Positions 27,335-35,115 of a stretch of DNA of 64,000 bases are shown in pieces (the first letter of the stretch is position 1; each line of letters starts with the position of its first letter). This DNA comes from Cyanobacteria bacterium SIG26 (GTDB lineage: Bacteria > Cyanobacteriota > Vampirovibrionia > Gastranaerophilales > Gastranaerophilaceae), in the NCBI GenBank assembly GCA_015152555.1, contig SUTS01000003.1, positions 62,001-126,000 of the forward strand, read 5' to 3'. The notes beneath the pieces are model-generated. The model was not told where the DNA came from, ran no database searches, and saw only the letters and a list, made by a program, of their open reading frames with translations. Both the position numbers and the translations under genes were made by a program.

Positions 27335-28456
27335 ATGAATAAGAAGAATATATTATTTGTCTTTGGGACACGCCCTGAAGTTATAAAATTAGCTCCGATA
27401 ATTTTAGAATTAAGAAATTATCCGGATTTATATAAAGTAATTATATGTAATACTGAACAACAAAAAGAACTATCCAATCAAACATTAGCATATTTTGGTC
27501 TGCAAGCAGATATAAACTTAGATTGTATGCGACCTGATCAATCTTTAGTAGAAATACAAGCTCGTATTCTAACATCACTAGACAAGGTTTTTGCCGATAA
27601 CAAAGTTGATGCAACAATTGTACAGGGCGATACTATGACAGTATTATGCGGTGCTCTTACCAGTTATTATAGAAAAATTCCTATATTTCACGTAGAAGCA
27701 GGACTCCGTTCTTATGATATTTACGAGCCATTTCCTGAAGAAGTTATGAGACAAATGACCTCTCGTGTGGCCCAATTACATTTTGCGCCTACTGACAAAA
27801 ATAAAACTGCATTAATAAATGAAGATATTTCGGAGACTAAAATCCACGTTACCGGCAACACGGTTATTGATGCATTATTTTGCCTTTCAAACGAGACAAT
27901 GGAGAAAGCTAAAGAATTTTTTAAATCAAAAAATATTACTATTGATGATAAGCTGGTGTTAATAACAGCTCACAGACGAGAAAACCACGGTGAACGTATA
28001 GATAGAATTCTTGATGCTATCGAATGCTTAGTAAAAACTTATACCGATCACAAGTTTGTTATACCGGTTCACCCGAACCCTAACGTAAAATGTAAAATAT
28101 ATTCAAGATTAAGTGAATATAATAATGTATACTTATTAAATCCGTTAGACTATCCATATTTAGTATATTTAATGAAAAACGCAAAATTAATATTAACAGA
28201 TTCCGGTGGCATTCAAGAAGAAGCTCCGTCTTTTGGATGTCCAACACTTGTAATGCGATATGAAACAGAAAGACAAGAAGGTATCGATGCCGGGGTATCA
28301 GTACTTGTTGGAGCAGATTATGATAAAATTGTTTCAATTTCATCCGAAATCTTATCAAAAACAAAAGAACAAACAAGATTAACTGCACAAAATCCTTACG
28401 GAAAAGGGAATTCCGCAAAAATAATCGAATCAATTATCAGAAAATATTTTGGCTAA
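27335..28456 (+). CDS. wecB: UDP-N-acetylglucosamine 2-epimerase (non-hydrolysing)
   Basis: This 373-residue enzyme interconverts UDP-GlcNAc and UDP-ManNAc for surface polysaccharide synthesis. Blocks seen: FVFGTRPEVIKLAPII at the start, HVEAGLRSYD, ITAHRRENHG, and the C-terminal UDP-binding LTDSGGIQEEAPSFG. I start at ATG 27335 (MNKKNILFVFGTRPE). A TTG at 27299 would add 12 residues not typical of the family. There is no clear ribosome-binding site. Its 3' end overlaps the convergent radical SAM gene by 20 bp. Confidence 0.95.
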   Translation: MNKKNILFVFGTRPEVIKLAPIILELRNYPDLYKVIICNTEQQKELSNQTLAYFGLQADINLDCMRPDQSLVEIQARILTSLDKVFADNKVDATIVQGDTMTVLCGALTSYYRKIPIFHVEAGLRSYDIYEPFPEEVMRQMTSRVAQLHFAPTDKNKTALINEDISETKIHVTGNTVIDALFCLSNETMEKAKEFFKSKNITIDDKLVLITAHRRENHGERIDRILDAIECLVKTYTDHKFVIPVHPNPNVKCKIYSRLSEYNNVYLLNPLDYPYLVYLMKNAKLILTDSGGIQEEAPSFGCPTLVMRYETERQEGIDAGVSVLVGADYDKIVSISSEILSKTKEQTRLTAQNPYGKGNSAKIIESIIRKYFG

Positions 28457-29996
28457 ACCCTATTAATTTCTTACTTTCATTAATAAGAAATTCTTTACCG
28501 GGAACAATATCTATAAAATTCCAAGGAAAATCTTTGTCATAAGGATAAGTGACTGTTGCATAATAATCCGTATCTATACCTAAGGATTTAGCTGCTTTTT
28601 TAAAAGCACCCAATTTTCCACCTTGTTTATAAACTTCAATCATATAATCAGTTAAATTAGAATCTCCTCTGGACAATACAGCCTGATAATAATCCCACTT
28701 AGCACTTGATATTGTTACCTGAATCCCTAATTTATGTAACTCTTTCTTTAAATAATTTGCTTTTGCCTCAACAGATTTTTCCGCCTCACGTCCAAACCAT
28801 TGGAATGGTGTATTAGCCTTTGGTACAAATGTAGAAAAACCAAAAGAGATCTCAAATCTTTTATATTTTGCTTTTATTCTTTTGCACAAATTTACAATTT
28901 CTTCTATATCATCTTGCGTTTCTGTAGGCAAACCAATCATACCGTAAAACTTTATACCTTTTAATCCACACTTTTGTGCGACTTCGATTGCTGAATAGAT
29001 CTGTTCTTCTGTCAAATTCTTATTAATAACTTTTCTAAGTCTTTCGCTACCTGCTTCAATAGCTAAGGTGAGATTTTTTTGACCGGCTTTTACAAGAGTT
29101 TTAACAATGGGTTCGGTAAAAGAATCCACCCTAAGAGAAGATACACTCATCTCTATAGAAAAACCTTCATCAATCTTAGCTTCAATATATTTACAAACAT
29201 CACCGAATTTTGGATGAGCAGTTATCTGAGCGCCCAACAATGCTATTTTATTAGTATATTTTAGCCCTAATTCAATTGTTTCTATAATTTTTTCATAATC
29301 TACAAATCTTATTGGTAAATTTAAATAAGAGGCCAAACAGAAACCACAACGATTTGCGCAACCTCGCTCCACTTCTAAAATAAACGTATTTGAAAAAAAC
29401 GCATTTTTACTAATTATCGGGGTGTAAATACATTCTGTTAATTTTTTAGTAGTTTTTTTAACATAATTTTTTTCGAGTGATGGAACATAAACACCTTCTA
29501 TTTGAGATAAAGCCTTCAAAACTTCTTTTTTCGGGCTTCCTTTTAATTGTTTACAAAGCTTTATCGCTTCTATATTTGCATCTTCACCATCTCCGATTAT
29601 AATAAAATCAAAAATTTGACTATAAGGTTCAGGATTAGCGCTAACTACAGGTCCACCTGCAAATAATATCGGATCAATTTCTTTTCTGTCAGCAGATTTA
29701 AATTCAAACTTATTCCATTCCAAGAACTTAAAAATTGTCAGAAAATCCATGTCAAAACTAAAAGAAAAACCTATTAAATCGACTTTATCACGCATAATAC
29801 GAGTAGTTTTTGTATCTGAATAAACTCTTTCAATATCAACATCACCGAGCATATCAATAGATCTATATAACCACAAGTAACCCAAAGATGACAAAGCAAA
29901 AGATTCCGGTCCGGCAAACATAAACCACATATTATAATCAAAATCTTTTTTTATTTCTCTATCATATAAAAAGGTTTCGGCACTAATTTTGTTCAA
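28437..29996 (-). CDS. B12-binding-domain radical SAM protein
   Basis: This is a 519-residue protein. Residues about 70-160 resemble a degenerate cobalamin-binding Rossmann domain (DLIGFSFSFDMDFLT, ILFAGGPVVSANPEP, IIIGDGED). The radical SAM core starts at ERGCANRCGFC (CxxxCxxC) and continues through AIEAGSERLRKVINK and KFYGMIGLPTETQDDI. The C-terminal region is family-specific. It belongs to the broad group annotated as B12-binding radical SAM proteins. Its substrate cannot be predicted. It overlaps the upstream AI-2E permease gene by 14 bp, so they are co-translated. Confidence 0.88.
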   Translation of the reverse strand: MNKISAETFLYDREIKKDFDYNMWFMFAGPESFALSSLGYLWLYRSIDMLGDVDIERVYSDTKTTRIMRDKVDLIGFSFSFDMDFLTIFKFLEWNKFEFKSADRKEIDPILFAGGPVVSANPEPYSQIFDFIIIGDGEDANIEAIKLCKQLKGSPKKEVLKALSQIEGVYVPSLEKNYVKKTTKKLTECIYTPIISKNAFFSNTFILEVERGCANRCGFCLASYLNLPIRFVDYEKIIETIELGLKYTNKIALLGAQITAHPKFGDVCKYIEAKIDEGFSIEMSVSSLRVDSFTEPIVKTLVKAGQKNLTLAIEAGSERLRKVINKNLTEEQIYSAIEVAQKCGLKGIKFYGMIGLPTETQDDIEEIVNLCKRIKAKYKRFEISFGFSTFVPKANTPFQWFGREAEKSVEAKANYLKKELHKLGIQVTISSAKWDYYQAVLSRGDSNLTDYMIEVYKQGGKLGAFKKAAKSLGIDTDYYATVTYPYDKDFPWNFIDIVPGKEFLINESKKLIGFSQNIF

Positions 29997-31032
29997 TTTC
30001 TTTTACCACTTCTTTTTCATTTATCGGAGTTAAATACAGCTCATCTATTAATATACAAATAGTTGCAGCAATTGCCGGAGATAATATTACCCCCCAAACA
30101 CCCAAAAATTCCTCAGCAACAAAAATGGCAACCATAATTGTAATTGGATGAAGTTTCATAAATTTACCAAACAAAAACGGTCTAATCATATAATTTGATA
30201 TTTGTTGCACTACTAAAAATAAAATAATAGCTAGAATAATTTTTACAACACCTAACGGAAAGGCAATTGCAACAATAACAGCAATAGCAATTGCCGGACC
30301 TAAAAGGGGTATAATTTCACAAATACCCGCAATTAAGCCCAGTAAAATAGGATAATCAATACCCAACAACGCCAAAACAACAGTTACCATAAGCCCCACA
30401 GTTATCATTGACAAAACCTGAGCCCTGACATAATTACCAACTCTGGATGTTATATTATATAATATACAACCGGCCTTATCTTTCAATTCCGGAGGAAAGA
30501 ACTCCAAAAACTTACTTCTTAAATAATGTTTATCCACTAATATATAATAAACAAACATAGTCAACGCCAAAGTAACAAAAATCATCTGCATAGCCGTCAT
30601 TGTAATGTTTACAGACTGATTTAGTAAATTTTGAGCGATATTAGATGAAGCTTCCGCCAATTGATTCAAAGACACAAAATCCGCAACAGAACGCCCATAT
30701 AATTTCATATTTGTTATGAATGTATACAAATTCATTGCTTTTTGCGGCATGATTGAAACGAAAAGTTCTATTTCTTTATAACACATAATTATAATAGGAA
30801 GAATTAAAGCAAAAAGAGTTATAATCGCGGTTAAAACAATAATAGTAGCTGATACAGCCCTATTTTTAACCCTTTCTTGTAATTTATTAACATAAGGATT
30901 TAAAGCTGCCGCAAACACATAAGAGGCAAATAATAACATTAATAAGCCTGTTACTTTTGGCATAAACCACAATAAACCAACCAATAATATTAAAAAAATT
31001 ATCGTTTTTGAGTTAAAAATCTTCTTAAACAT
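29983..31032 (-). CDS. AI-2E/PerM-family membrane protein
   Basis: The start at ATG 31032 (GGGGAG seven nt upstream) gives 349 residues. There are about seven or eight transmembrane segments, beginning with two near the N-terminus (TIIFLILLVGLLWF, LLMLLFASYVFAAALNPYV). The family's C-terminal block LLGLIAGICEIIPLLGPAIA with VQQISNYMIRPFLFGK is present. Family members have been linked to AI-2 export and Na+/H+ antiport; the substrate here is unknown. Confidence 0.93.
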   Translation of the reverse strand: MFKKIFNSKTIIFLILLVGLLWFMPKVTGLLMLLFASYVFAAALNPYVNKLQERVKNRAVSATIIVLTAIITLFALILPIIIMCYKEIELFVSIMPQKAMNLYTFITNMKLYGRSVADFVSLNQLAEASSNIAQNLLNQSVNITMTAMQMIFVTLALTMFVYYILVDKHYLRSKFLEFFPPELKDKAGCILYNITSRVGNYVRAQVLSMITVGLMVTVVLALLGIDYPILLGLIAGICEIIPLLGPAIAIAVIVAIAFPLGVVKIILAIILFLVVQQISNYMIRPFLFGKFMKLHPITIMVAIFVAEEFLGVWGVILSPAIAATICILIDELYLTPINEKEVVKEIEQN

Positions 31033-31274
31033 GCAAAATCTCCCCATTAATTGATTAAAAATCAATAAAATATTACACAAAAAATAAAAAAATAGCAACA
31101 GGCTATACTCGCGTAAATACTGGGATAGATACTCTGCGATATAAAAAGTATATACTCAATTATTGCATAAGTTTGTAACATAACTTAACAAAACGCCTCA
31201 AAAAAAGCAATTATCAATTAAAGAAATTTTTTATATAAATACGAGGACACAAATACAACACAAGGATTAGAAAA

Positions 31275-31847
31275 ATGGTTTTCTTATTAGGAGCATTCGG
31301 AAAATTATCGGCCGGCAGGCAACGAAGACAATTGCAAGCCAAGCTATTGCGTGTTCGCTCTAGATTGACTCGTGCCACTCGTCAAGCTGCCGAAATGGAC
31401 AAACAACTCCAAAGACAAGAAAAAACTATGCTAAACCAAATCAAAAGCCAAGCTATGCTTGCTAAGCAAGCTGCGTACAATGGCTTGCCTGTAAATGGTC
31501 AATTACAGACGTTGTTGGAAAAAATGAATAGTGGGGCTGAATTAACACAAGCAGAACAAACCCAATATTCAGCATTGCAAAACCAAGCAAACCAAGGCAA
31601 GTTAAGCATAGATACCTTCTATCAGGATTATTTGTCACAAGCGGAACAAAGAGTTGCCGATTACATTGAGTATTTGCGCGAAACGCAATACGAACCACTT
31701 AAAGCTGAAGAAGACTTGTTGCAATCAGAAAAAGATTCATTAGAATCTCAAATCGAACTTGCAAATCAAGACTACGAAGCTATGAAGAAAATGGAACAAC
31801 AAGGCGCTAAAGATATGGCACCGAACTACACCGGTGGCGGTCAATAG
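31275..31847 (+). CDS. Coiled-coil protein of unknown function
   Basis: This 190-residue protein has a short hydrophobic start (MVFLLGAFGKL), then long heptad-like helices rich in Gln, Lys, Glu and Ala (about 18-70 and 120-175), and ends in a Gly-rich tail (NYTGGGQ). AAGGAT lies 8 nt before the ATG. Base composition is more GC-rich than the surroundings. Its size and helical build resemble filament or secretion accessory proteins, but no family is recognised. Confidence 0.75.
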   Translation: MVFLLGAFGKLSAGRQRRQLQAKLLRVRSRLTRATRQAAEMDKQLQRQEKTMLNQIKSQAMLAKQAAYNGLPVNGQLQTLLEKMNSGAELTQAEQTQYSALQNQANQGKLSIDTFYQDYLSQAEQRVADYIEYLRETQYEPLKAEEDLLQSEKDSLESQIELANQDYEAMKKMEQQGAKDMAPNYTGGGQ

Positions 31848-31952
31848 AACTTGACGTAAGTAGCAGAAATTAGAACTTAGTAATTAAATCAAATTTTAAA
31901 ATGGGGAAAGTAACTTTTTAAAGTAGAAATTAGAAGAAACTAAGGTTTAATA

Positions 31953-31985
31953 AAGGGCGATTTTTGCGATGCAAAAATCGCCCTT
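31953..31985. terminator. Perfect 15-bp hairpin after the coiled-coil gene
   Basis: AAGGGCGATTTTTGC, loop GAT, GCAAAAATCGCCCTT. The stem is perfect but lacks a strong T-run, so it may be a processing or stability element rather than a standard terminator. The 31848-31952 stretch before it holds AT-rich imperfect repeats (AGAAATTAGAA). Confidence 0.55.
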
Positions 31986-32004
31986 ACATATTCTTCATAG
32001 GGCT

Positions 32005-32040
32005 AAAAAAATAAAAAAAGCAAGTATTTTTCAACTTGCC
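32005..32040 (-). terminator. Terminator of the AMIN-like gene
   Basis: The GCAAGT / ACTTGC stem has an A-rich left flank (AAAAAAATAAAAAA), giving a U-run on the minus strand. It lies 50 bp past the stop of the 32090-32737 gene. Confidence 0.65.
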
Positions 32041-32089
32041 AGACATAAAATGTTTTAGGGATATATTTAAGTTTTTTGAGGTTTAAACC

Positions 32090-32737
32090 TTATCTTAAAG
32101 ATGCTGTAAGACGTTCATCAATTTTGCGGTCTATTTTTTTCATCATCTTTTTCATTCTGAAATCTTTACTTAGCCCCATATCAGGGTTGGTAACCATTTC
32201 TTGTTTATATTTTCGATATAATTCAATTTCTCTTTCTTTAATATCTTTTCTGATAAGAATTTTATCTTCTTCTTCAGTTATTTCTTTGCTTATTCTGAAA
32301 ATTACAGAAAACATAGCAACGACAAATACTGACCATAAAATCTTATCAAGAGGCAGAGACTCGCCAACAATTGTAGGTTCACCATAAATAGGATCAACAA
32401 TCAAAGTAGAATTTCTAATATTATCTGCTTTGATATGAACCCTCAACTTGTTTTGAGCAATATTTTCAATAATCAAACTGTCAATACTGTTTGTACCTTT
32501 ATAAATTGCATTTACAGTTTCTGCTGAATTAATCCCGTTAATAGTCAACATCAATTCGTTATCAGAAATAACTTTTTTATTAACTTTAACAACTTTATCA
32601 GAAACAAGTATTATATTGTATCCTGCATTATTTTTTTCTAATGTAATTGTATGCAAAGCATTATCCGCAGCCTTAACCACCGCACTTGTAAATATAAATG
32701 TAATTAAGAATGCGAATATTAAAAATAATCTTTTCAA
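32090..32737 (-). CDS. Exported AMIN-like domain protein with one membrane anchor
   Basis: This 215-residue protein has a Sec-type signal (MKRLFLIFAFLITFIFTSAVVKA). A beta-rich periplasmic region (about 24-115: HTITLEKNNAGYNIILVS, LMLTINGI) resembles AMIN domains that bind peptidoglycan. A transmembrane segment follows near 130-147 (ILWSVFVVAMFSVIF), then a highly charged cytoplasmic tail with coiled-coil character. The order suggests an envelope protein linking cell wall and cytoplasm. The AMIN assignment is tentative. GGGAGGGAAAG lies before the ATG. Confidence 0.7.
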   Translation of the reverse strand: MKRLFLIFAFLITFIFTSAVVKAADNALHTITLEKNNAGYNIILVSDKVVKVNKKVISDNELMLTINGINSAETVNAIYKGTNSIDSLIIENIAQNKLRVHIKADNIRNSTLIVDPIYGEPTIVGESLPLDKILWSVFVVAMFSVIFRISKEITEEEDKILIRKDIKEREIELYRKYKQEMVTNPDMGLSKDFRMKKMMKKIDRKIDERLTASLR

Positions 32738-32930
32738 TTCTTTCCCTCCCTAATCTACACATCAATATTACAACCATTTTTGCAAAAGCACATCAACCCA
32801 TGGGTTTAGATAGCTAATCCAAAAGTTTTAAATTTACATTAAGAATTGTAACGAAAAACAACCATGCTGAAATTGGAGATATTTTTAAACCTTTATATAA
32901 ATGTAAACCACGAGATATTAGGAGTAACTT

Positions 32931-33311
32931 ATGATATTACTATTTGGAAACAAAGCAAAAACAGGCAAAAATACTAATGCTCAAAGAAACAATAAGGTAA
33001 ACAAAAGCCATCCGGTTGAAAATGCAGGAATATTGGCAATGAGTATTAGCCAAGCTAAAAGCTTGTTAACAATGGGCGAGTTCGATACTTTTATATCTCA
33101 ACACCCTGTAGCAATAGATTATTCAATGTACTCAAGCTTTGATTTTTCGTCAGAAGACGGAGATGGTGGATTTTTAGGCGGTTTTTCCGCAGCCGTCGCA
33201 ATGTTGGGCGGAGATTGCGGATTTGGTTTTGGTGGCGGCGGATTTGACTGCGGAGGCGGAGCGTCGTTCTGCGGTGGCGGTTCTTGCTCATCATTTTCCT
33301 CTGTCGGATAG
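32931..33311 (+). CDS. Small protein with Gly/Cys-rich C-terminal tail
   Basis: This 126-residue protein has a basic N-terminal half (MILLFGNKAKTGKNTNAQRN), a short helical middle, then from about residue 78 a Gly/Ser/Phe-rich tail with four spaced cysteines (C96, C107, C114, C119) in GGDC, FDCGGG, SFCGGG and GSCSS contexts. TAGGAG lies before the ATG. The tail resembles the core of some ribosomally made modified peptides, such as microcin B17-type. No modifying enzyme or transporter is adjacent. It could equally be a low-complexity surface tail. A strong terminator follows. Confidence 0.75.
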   Translation: MILLFGNKAKTGKNTNAQRNNKVNKSHPVENAGILAMSISQAKSLLTMGEFDTFISQHPVAIDYSMYSSFDFSSEDGDGGFLGGFSAAVAMLGGDCGFGFGGGGFDCGGGASFCGGGSCSSFSSVG

Positions 33312-33348
33312 TGATTTGTACCTGATTAAAAGATGATGGATGATATAG

Positions 33349-33378
33349 CGGCGGGATTTGTATTAACAAATCCCGCCG
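33349..33378 (+). terminator. Perfect 13-bp terminator-like hairpin
   Basis: CGGCGGGATTTGT / ACAAATCCCGCCG with loop ATTA, 38 bp after the Gly/Cys-rich gene. A short AT-rich stretch follows instead of a clean T-run. Confidence 0.65.
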
Positions 33379-33438
33379 TAATAATATCTAATTTCTCTTA
33401 AATATCAAATACATATACCCTTTTAGCTTATAAGATAA

Positions 33439-33482
33439 AAAAGAGAGCCTCACAAAGACTCCCTTTAATGGTGCCGCAACTC
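33439..33482. repeat. Copy of the tRNA-Phe 3' end and its terminator
   Basis: These 44 bp match 34927-34970 at 41 positions. That segment holds the last 14 nt of tRNA-Phe including CCA (GAGTTGCGGCACCA on the minus strand) and the following terminator. Such a duplicated tRNA 3' end is the usual footprint of site-specific integration, or of an old tRNA duplication. Confidence 0.8.
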
Positions 33483-33556
33483 ACTCTGCCGCAGGAAAAA
33501 CCGAACCGTTGAGGTTTTTCCGAGAGGGCACGGCTCGACCGTGCATCCGAGTAAGG
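33439..33556 (-). ncRNA. Candidate structured small RNA (three-way junction plus terminator)
   Basis: On the minus strand CTTACTC (33555-33549) pairs with GAGTGAG (33486-33480), with one G-U pair. This encloses two hairpins: GCACGG-TCGAG-CCGTGC (33544-33528) and GGAAAAACC-N10-GGTTTTTCC (33521-33494). It is followed by the tRNA-Phe-like GAGTTGCGGCACCA and a terminator-like stem with a U-run. No known RNA family is recognised. Transcription is unproven. Confidence 0.4.
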
Positions 33557-33619
33557 TTTACGCAAACACCCATTTTGAGAAGAAAGAACCAAGAGTTTGG
33601 GGATTTTAGCATTAAGTTG

Positions 33620-33697
33620 GTCGTGTTGAACAGTTTAATCCAACACGACATTTATTAAATATATTTGTCGTGTTCAATGACAATTGCTGAACACGCC
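33620..33697. repeat. Two related hairpins sharing TCGTGTT arms
   Basis: GTCGTGTTG / CAACACGAC (33620-33649) is perfect. GTCGTGTTCA / TGAACACGCC (33667-33697) has one mismatch. It is non-coding and adjacent to the 54-codon ORF, and could be a protein-binding site, a recombination site, or the terminator of that ORF. Confidence 0.6.
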
Positions 33698-33709
33698 CTA
33701 CAGGCTAAT

Positions 33710-33874
33710 TTATTGTCGAAAACCAAGTTTTGTAAATTCCTGGTTACGTGATGCTACAAAATCTTTTATTGCATCATATAAGTTCTCGCAGGTTAAATGC
33801 TCGTTATTTTTAGATAATTTCAATACAATTTCTCTTAAATCCGCCTGTGAAAAATCCTCAGAAGCTATGTTCAA
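33710..33874 (-). CDS. Possible small protein of 54 residues
   Basis: The open frame runs from TTG 33874 to TAA, with AAGGGGTG about 9 nt upstream. The product is acidic-to-neutral and helical (NIASEDFSQADLREIVLKLS..., ending FVASRNQEFTKLGFRQ) with a plausible amphipathic pattern. It is below common gene-finder cut-offs, uses a TTG start and has no recognised family. A remnant of a longer gene is also possible. Confidence 0.4.
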   Translation of the reverse strand: MNIASEDFSQADLREIVLKLSKNNEHLTCENLYDAIKDFVASRNQEFTKLGFRQ

Positions 33875-33935
33875 TTCAAATCACCCCTTCCGGCTCCGCC
33901 ACCTTCCCCATCCGGGGCAGGGAATTTAGAATTAC

Positions 33936-34200
33936 CTTAAAAGCTCCTGAAACAGCAAGTAGGAACAGAAAATCACGTTTCGTATCCTCATCGGATTTTC
34001 TAGTCAGTTCAGGATGACATAGTAAGGGGGGTAAATATTTGCTACCAACCGTGGGTTAGTTTAGTCAACCAATGTGCTCCGCACGGGTGTAAACGCTCCC
34101 TTCCCTGGATGGGAAGGGGGATGGGATGAGATGCATAACCAACGTTACCGCAGGGGTAAATGATATAGTAATAGAGTGAACAAACTAAACAAAAACTGAT
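33936..34200. repeat. Composite non-coding repeat island B
   Basis: Holds the same ordered blocks as the 8821-9165 island: TTCAGGATGACAT, GGGGTAAAT, a CCCTTCCCTGGATGGGAAGGG hairpin (about 34098-34118) with the same CTGGAT loop, a G-rich tract, and GTGAACAAACTAAACAAAAA (34176-34195). A third CCTTCC...GGGGCAGGG fragment lies at about 33885-33920. No gene is seen in it. Confidence 0.55.
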
Positions 34201-34226
34201 CTTACACACTATTATATTAACTAAGT

Positions 34227-34865
34227 TTATATATCCTCTCTAAATTTTAGCTCAGGTTCTGTTAATCTTGGAATTCCAGCCCATTTACGTTGATTTGCTT
34301 TTAGTGTTAACATTTTATCAATATCTTTTGGATCACAATCTTTTACGAGTTCAGATGCCCATTTGTCTATTCTTTTAAGATTTTCAGGCTGAAGAGTGTC
34401 ACAAAAGTCTGTAAGTTTATTGAAAATATGTGCAAAAAAACCAACAGATTGTTGTGGCCATTCATTAGTATATATACCAACTGTTTCATTTAAGATTTTA
34501 ACTTTTTTACCAATTGTCTTAAACCCCATATAATCTTTCCCGCCATAATATGCCTCATGTGCTCCGGCTATACTTTCATTTGTTTTTGTATTCACAAAGA
34601 AATAATAAAGATCCTTATTAATATGTGATTGTTTAGAGTGTTTAGATAAAACTAATGTTGTATCTGGGGATGTTTTTTTCATAAAAGTATCTAATTTCTC
34701 AAGAATTTTAGGTGCAGTTTCATTAACATAAGCTACATATTTTGAGTTTGGAGGATAATTTTTTATAACATCTTTTTGTACTTTCTTTACATATTTCACA
34801 AATGACTTATCAATAGAACCATTAAAATTAGTATTATAATCTGAATTTATTGCGTTAATTTTCAT
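34227..34865 (-). CDS. Hypothetical protein with N-terminal NFNG tag
   Basis: This 212-residue protein begins MKINAINSDYNTNFNGS, then a Lys-rich helical region and a beta-rich middle (LVLSKHSKQSHINKDLYYFF). No domain is recognised and there is no signal peptide. AAAGGTTG lies 7 nt before the ATG. Its N-terminal tag and position next to a repeat island parallel the disrupted gene at 9220-9737. A PKDIDKMLTLK stretch near the end weakly echoes AKDIKMLKRA at the end of that protein. It sits between the two copies of the tRNA-Phe 3' end, so it may be mobile cargo. Confidence 0.75.
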   Translation of the reverse strand: MKINAINSDYNTNFNGSIDKSFVKYVKKVQKDVIKNYPPNSKYVAYVNETAPKILEKLDTFMKKTSPDTTLVLSKHSKQSHINKDLYYFFVNTKTNESIAGAHEAYYGGKDYMGFKTIGKKVKILNETVGIYTNEWPQQSVGFFAHIFNKLTDFCDTLQPENLKRIDKWASELVKDCDPKDIDKMLTLKANQRKWAGIPRLTEPELKFREDI

Positions 34866-34917
34866 TTTATCAACCTTTCTGAAACTTTTTTAATACACAT
34901 TCCCATTTTATTATATT

Positions 34918-34954
34918 ATAAAAATAAAAAGAGAGCCTCTTAAAGACTCTCTTT
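34918..34954 (-). terminator. Terminator of tRNA-Phe
   Basis: The stem AAAGAGAG / CTCTCTTT has an A-run at its left, giving a U-run on the minus strand directly after the tRNA. Confidence 0.75.
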
Positions 34955-34970
34955 AATGGTGCCGCAACTC
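34927..34970. repeat. tRNA-Phe 3' end copy 2 (within the intact tRNA)
   Basis: Partner of the 33439-33482 copy (41 of 44 identical, same orientation). It spans the last 14 nt of the intact tRNA and its terminator. The two copies bracket about 1.44 kb. Confidence 0.8.
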
Positions 34971-35032
34971 GGAATTGAACCAAGGACACAGGGATTTTCA
35001 GTCCCTTGCTCTACCAACTGAGCTATTGCGGC
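34957..35032 (-). tRNA. tRNA-Phe (anticodon GAA)
   Basis: This 76-nt tRNA includes CCA. Acceptor GCCGCAA / TTGCGGC, D-arm AGCTCAGTTGGTAGAGC, anticodon loop CTGAAAA with anticodon GAA, and T-arm CTTGG-TTCAATT-CCGAG. Confidence 0.97.
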
Positions 35033-35115
35033 TAGCCAATCAGTTGAATAACCCATGCAGGTTACGTATTTAATAATACCTGCTGAATATCTTATGTCAA
35101 GTTATTTTCAAAAAA

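Noticed and set aside
33439-33556. A second, permuted tRNA or tmRNA piece
   Set aside because: The CCA end matches tRNA-Phe, but no T-loop (GGTTC at the right distance) and no full acceptor pairing could be built.
33684-33929. 81-codon plus-strand ORF
   Set aside because: It is antisense to the 54-codon ORF and runs into a repeat island, with no ribosome-binding site.
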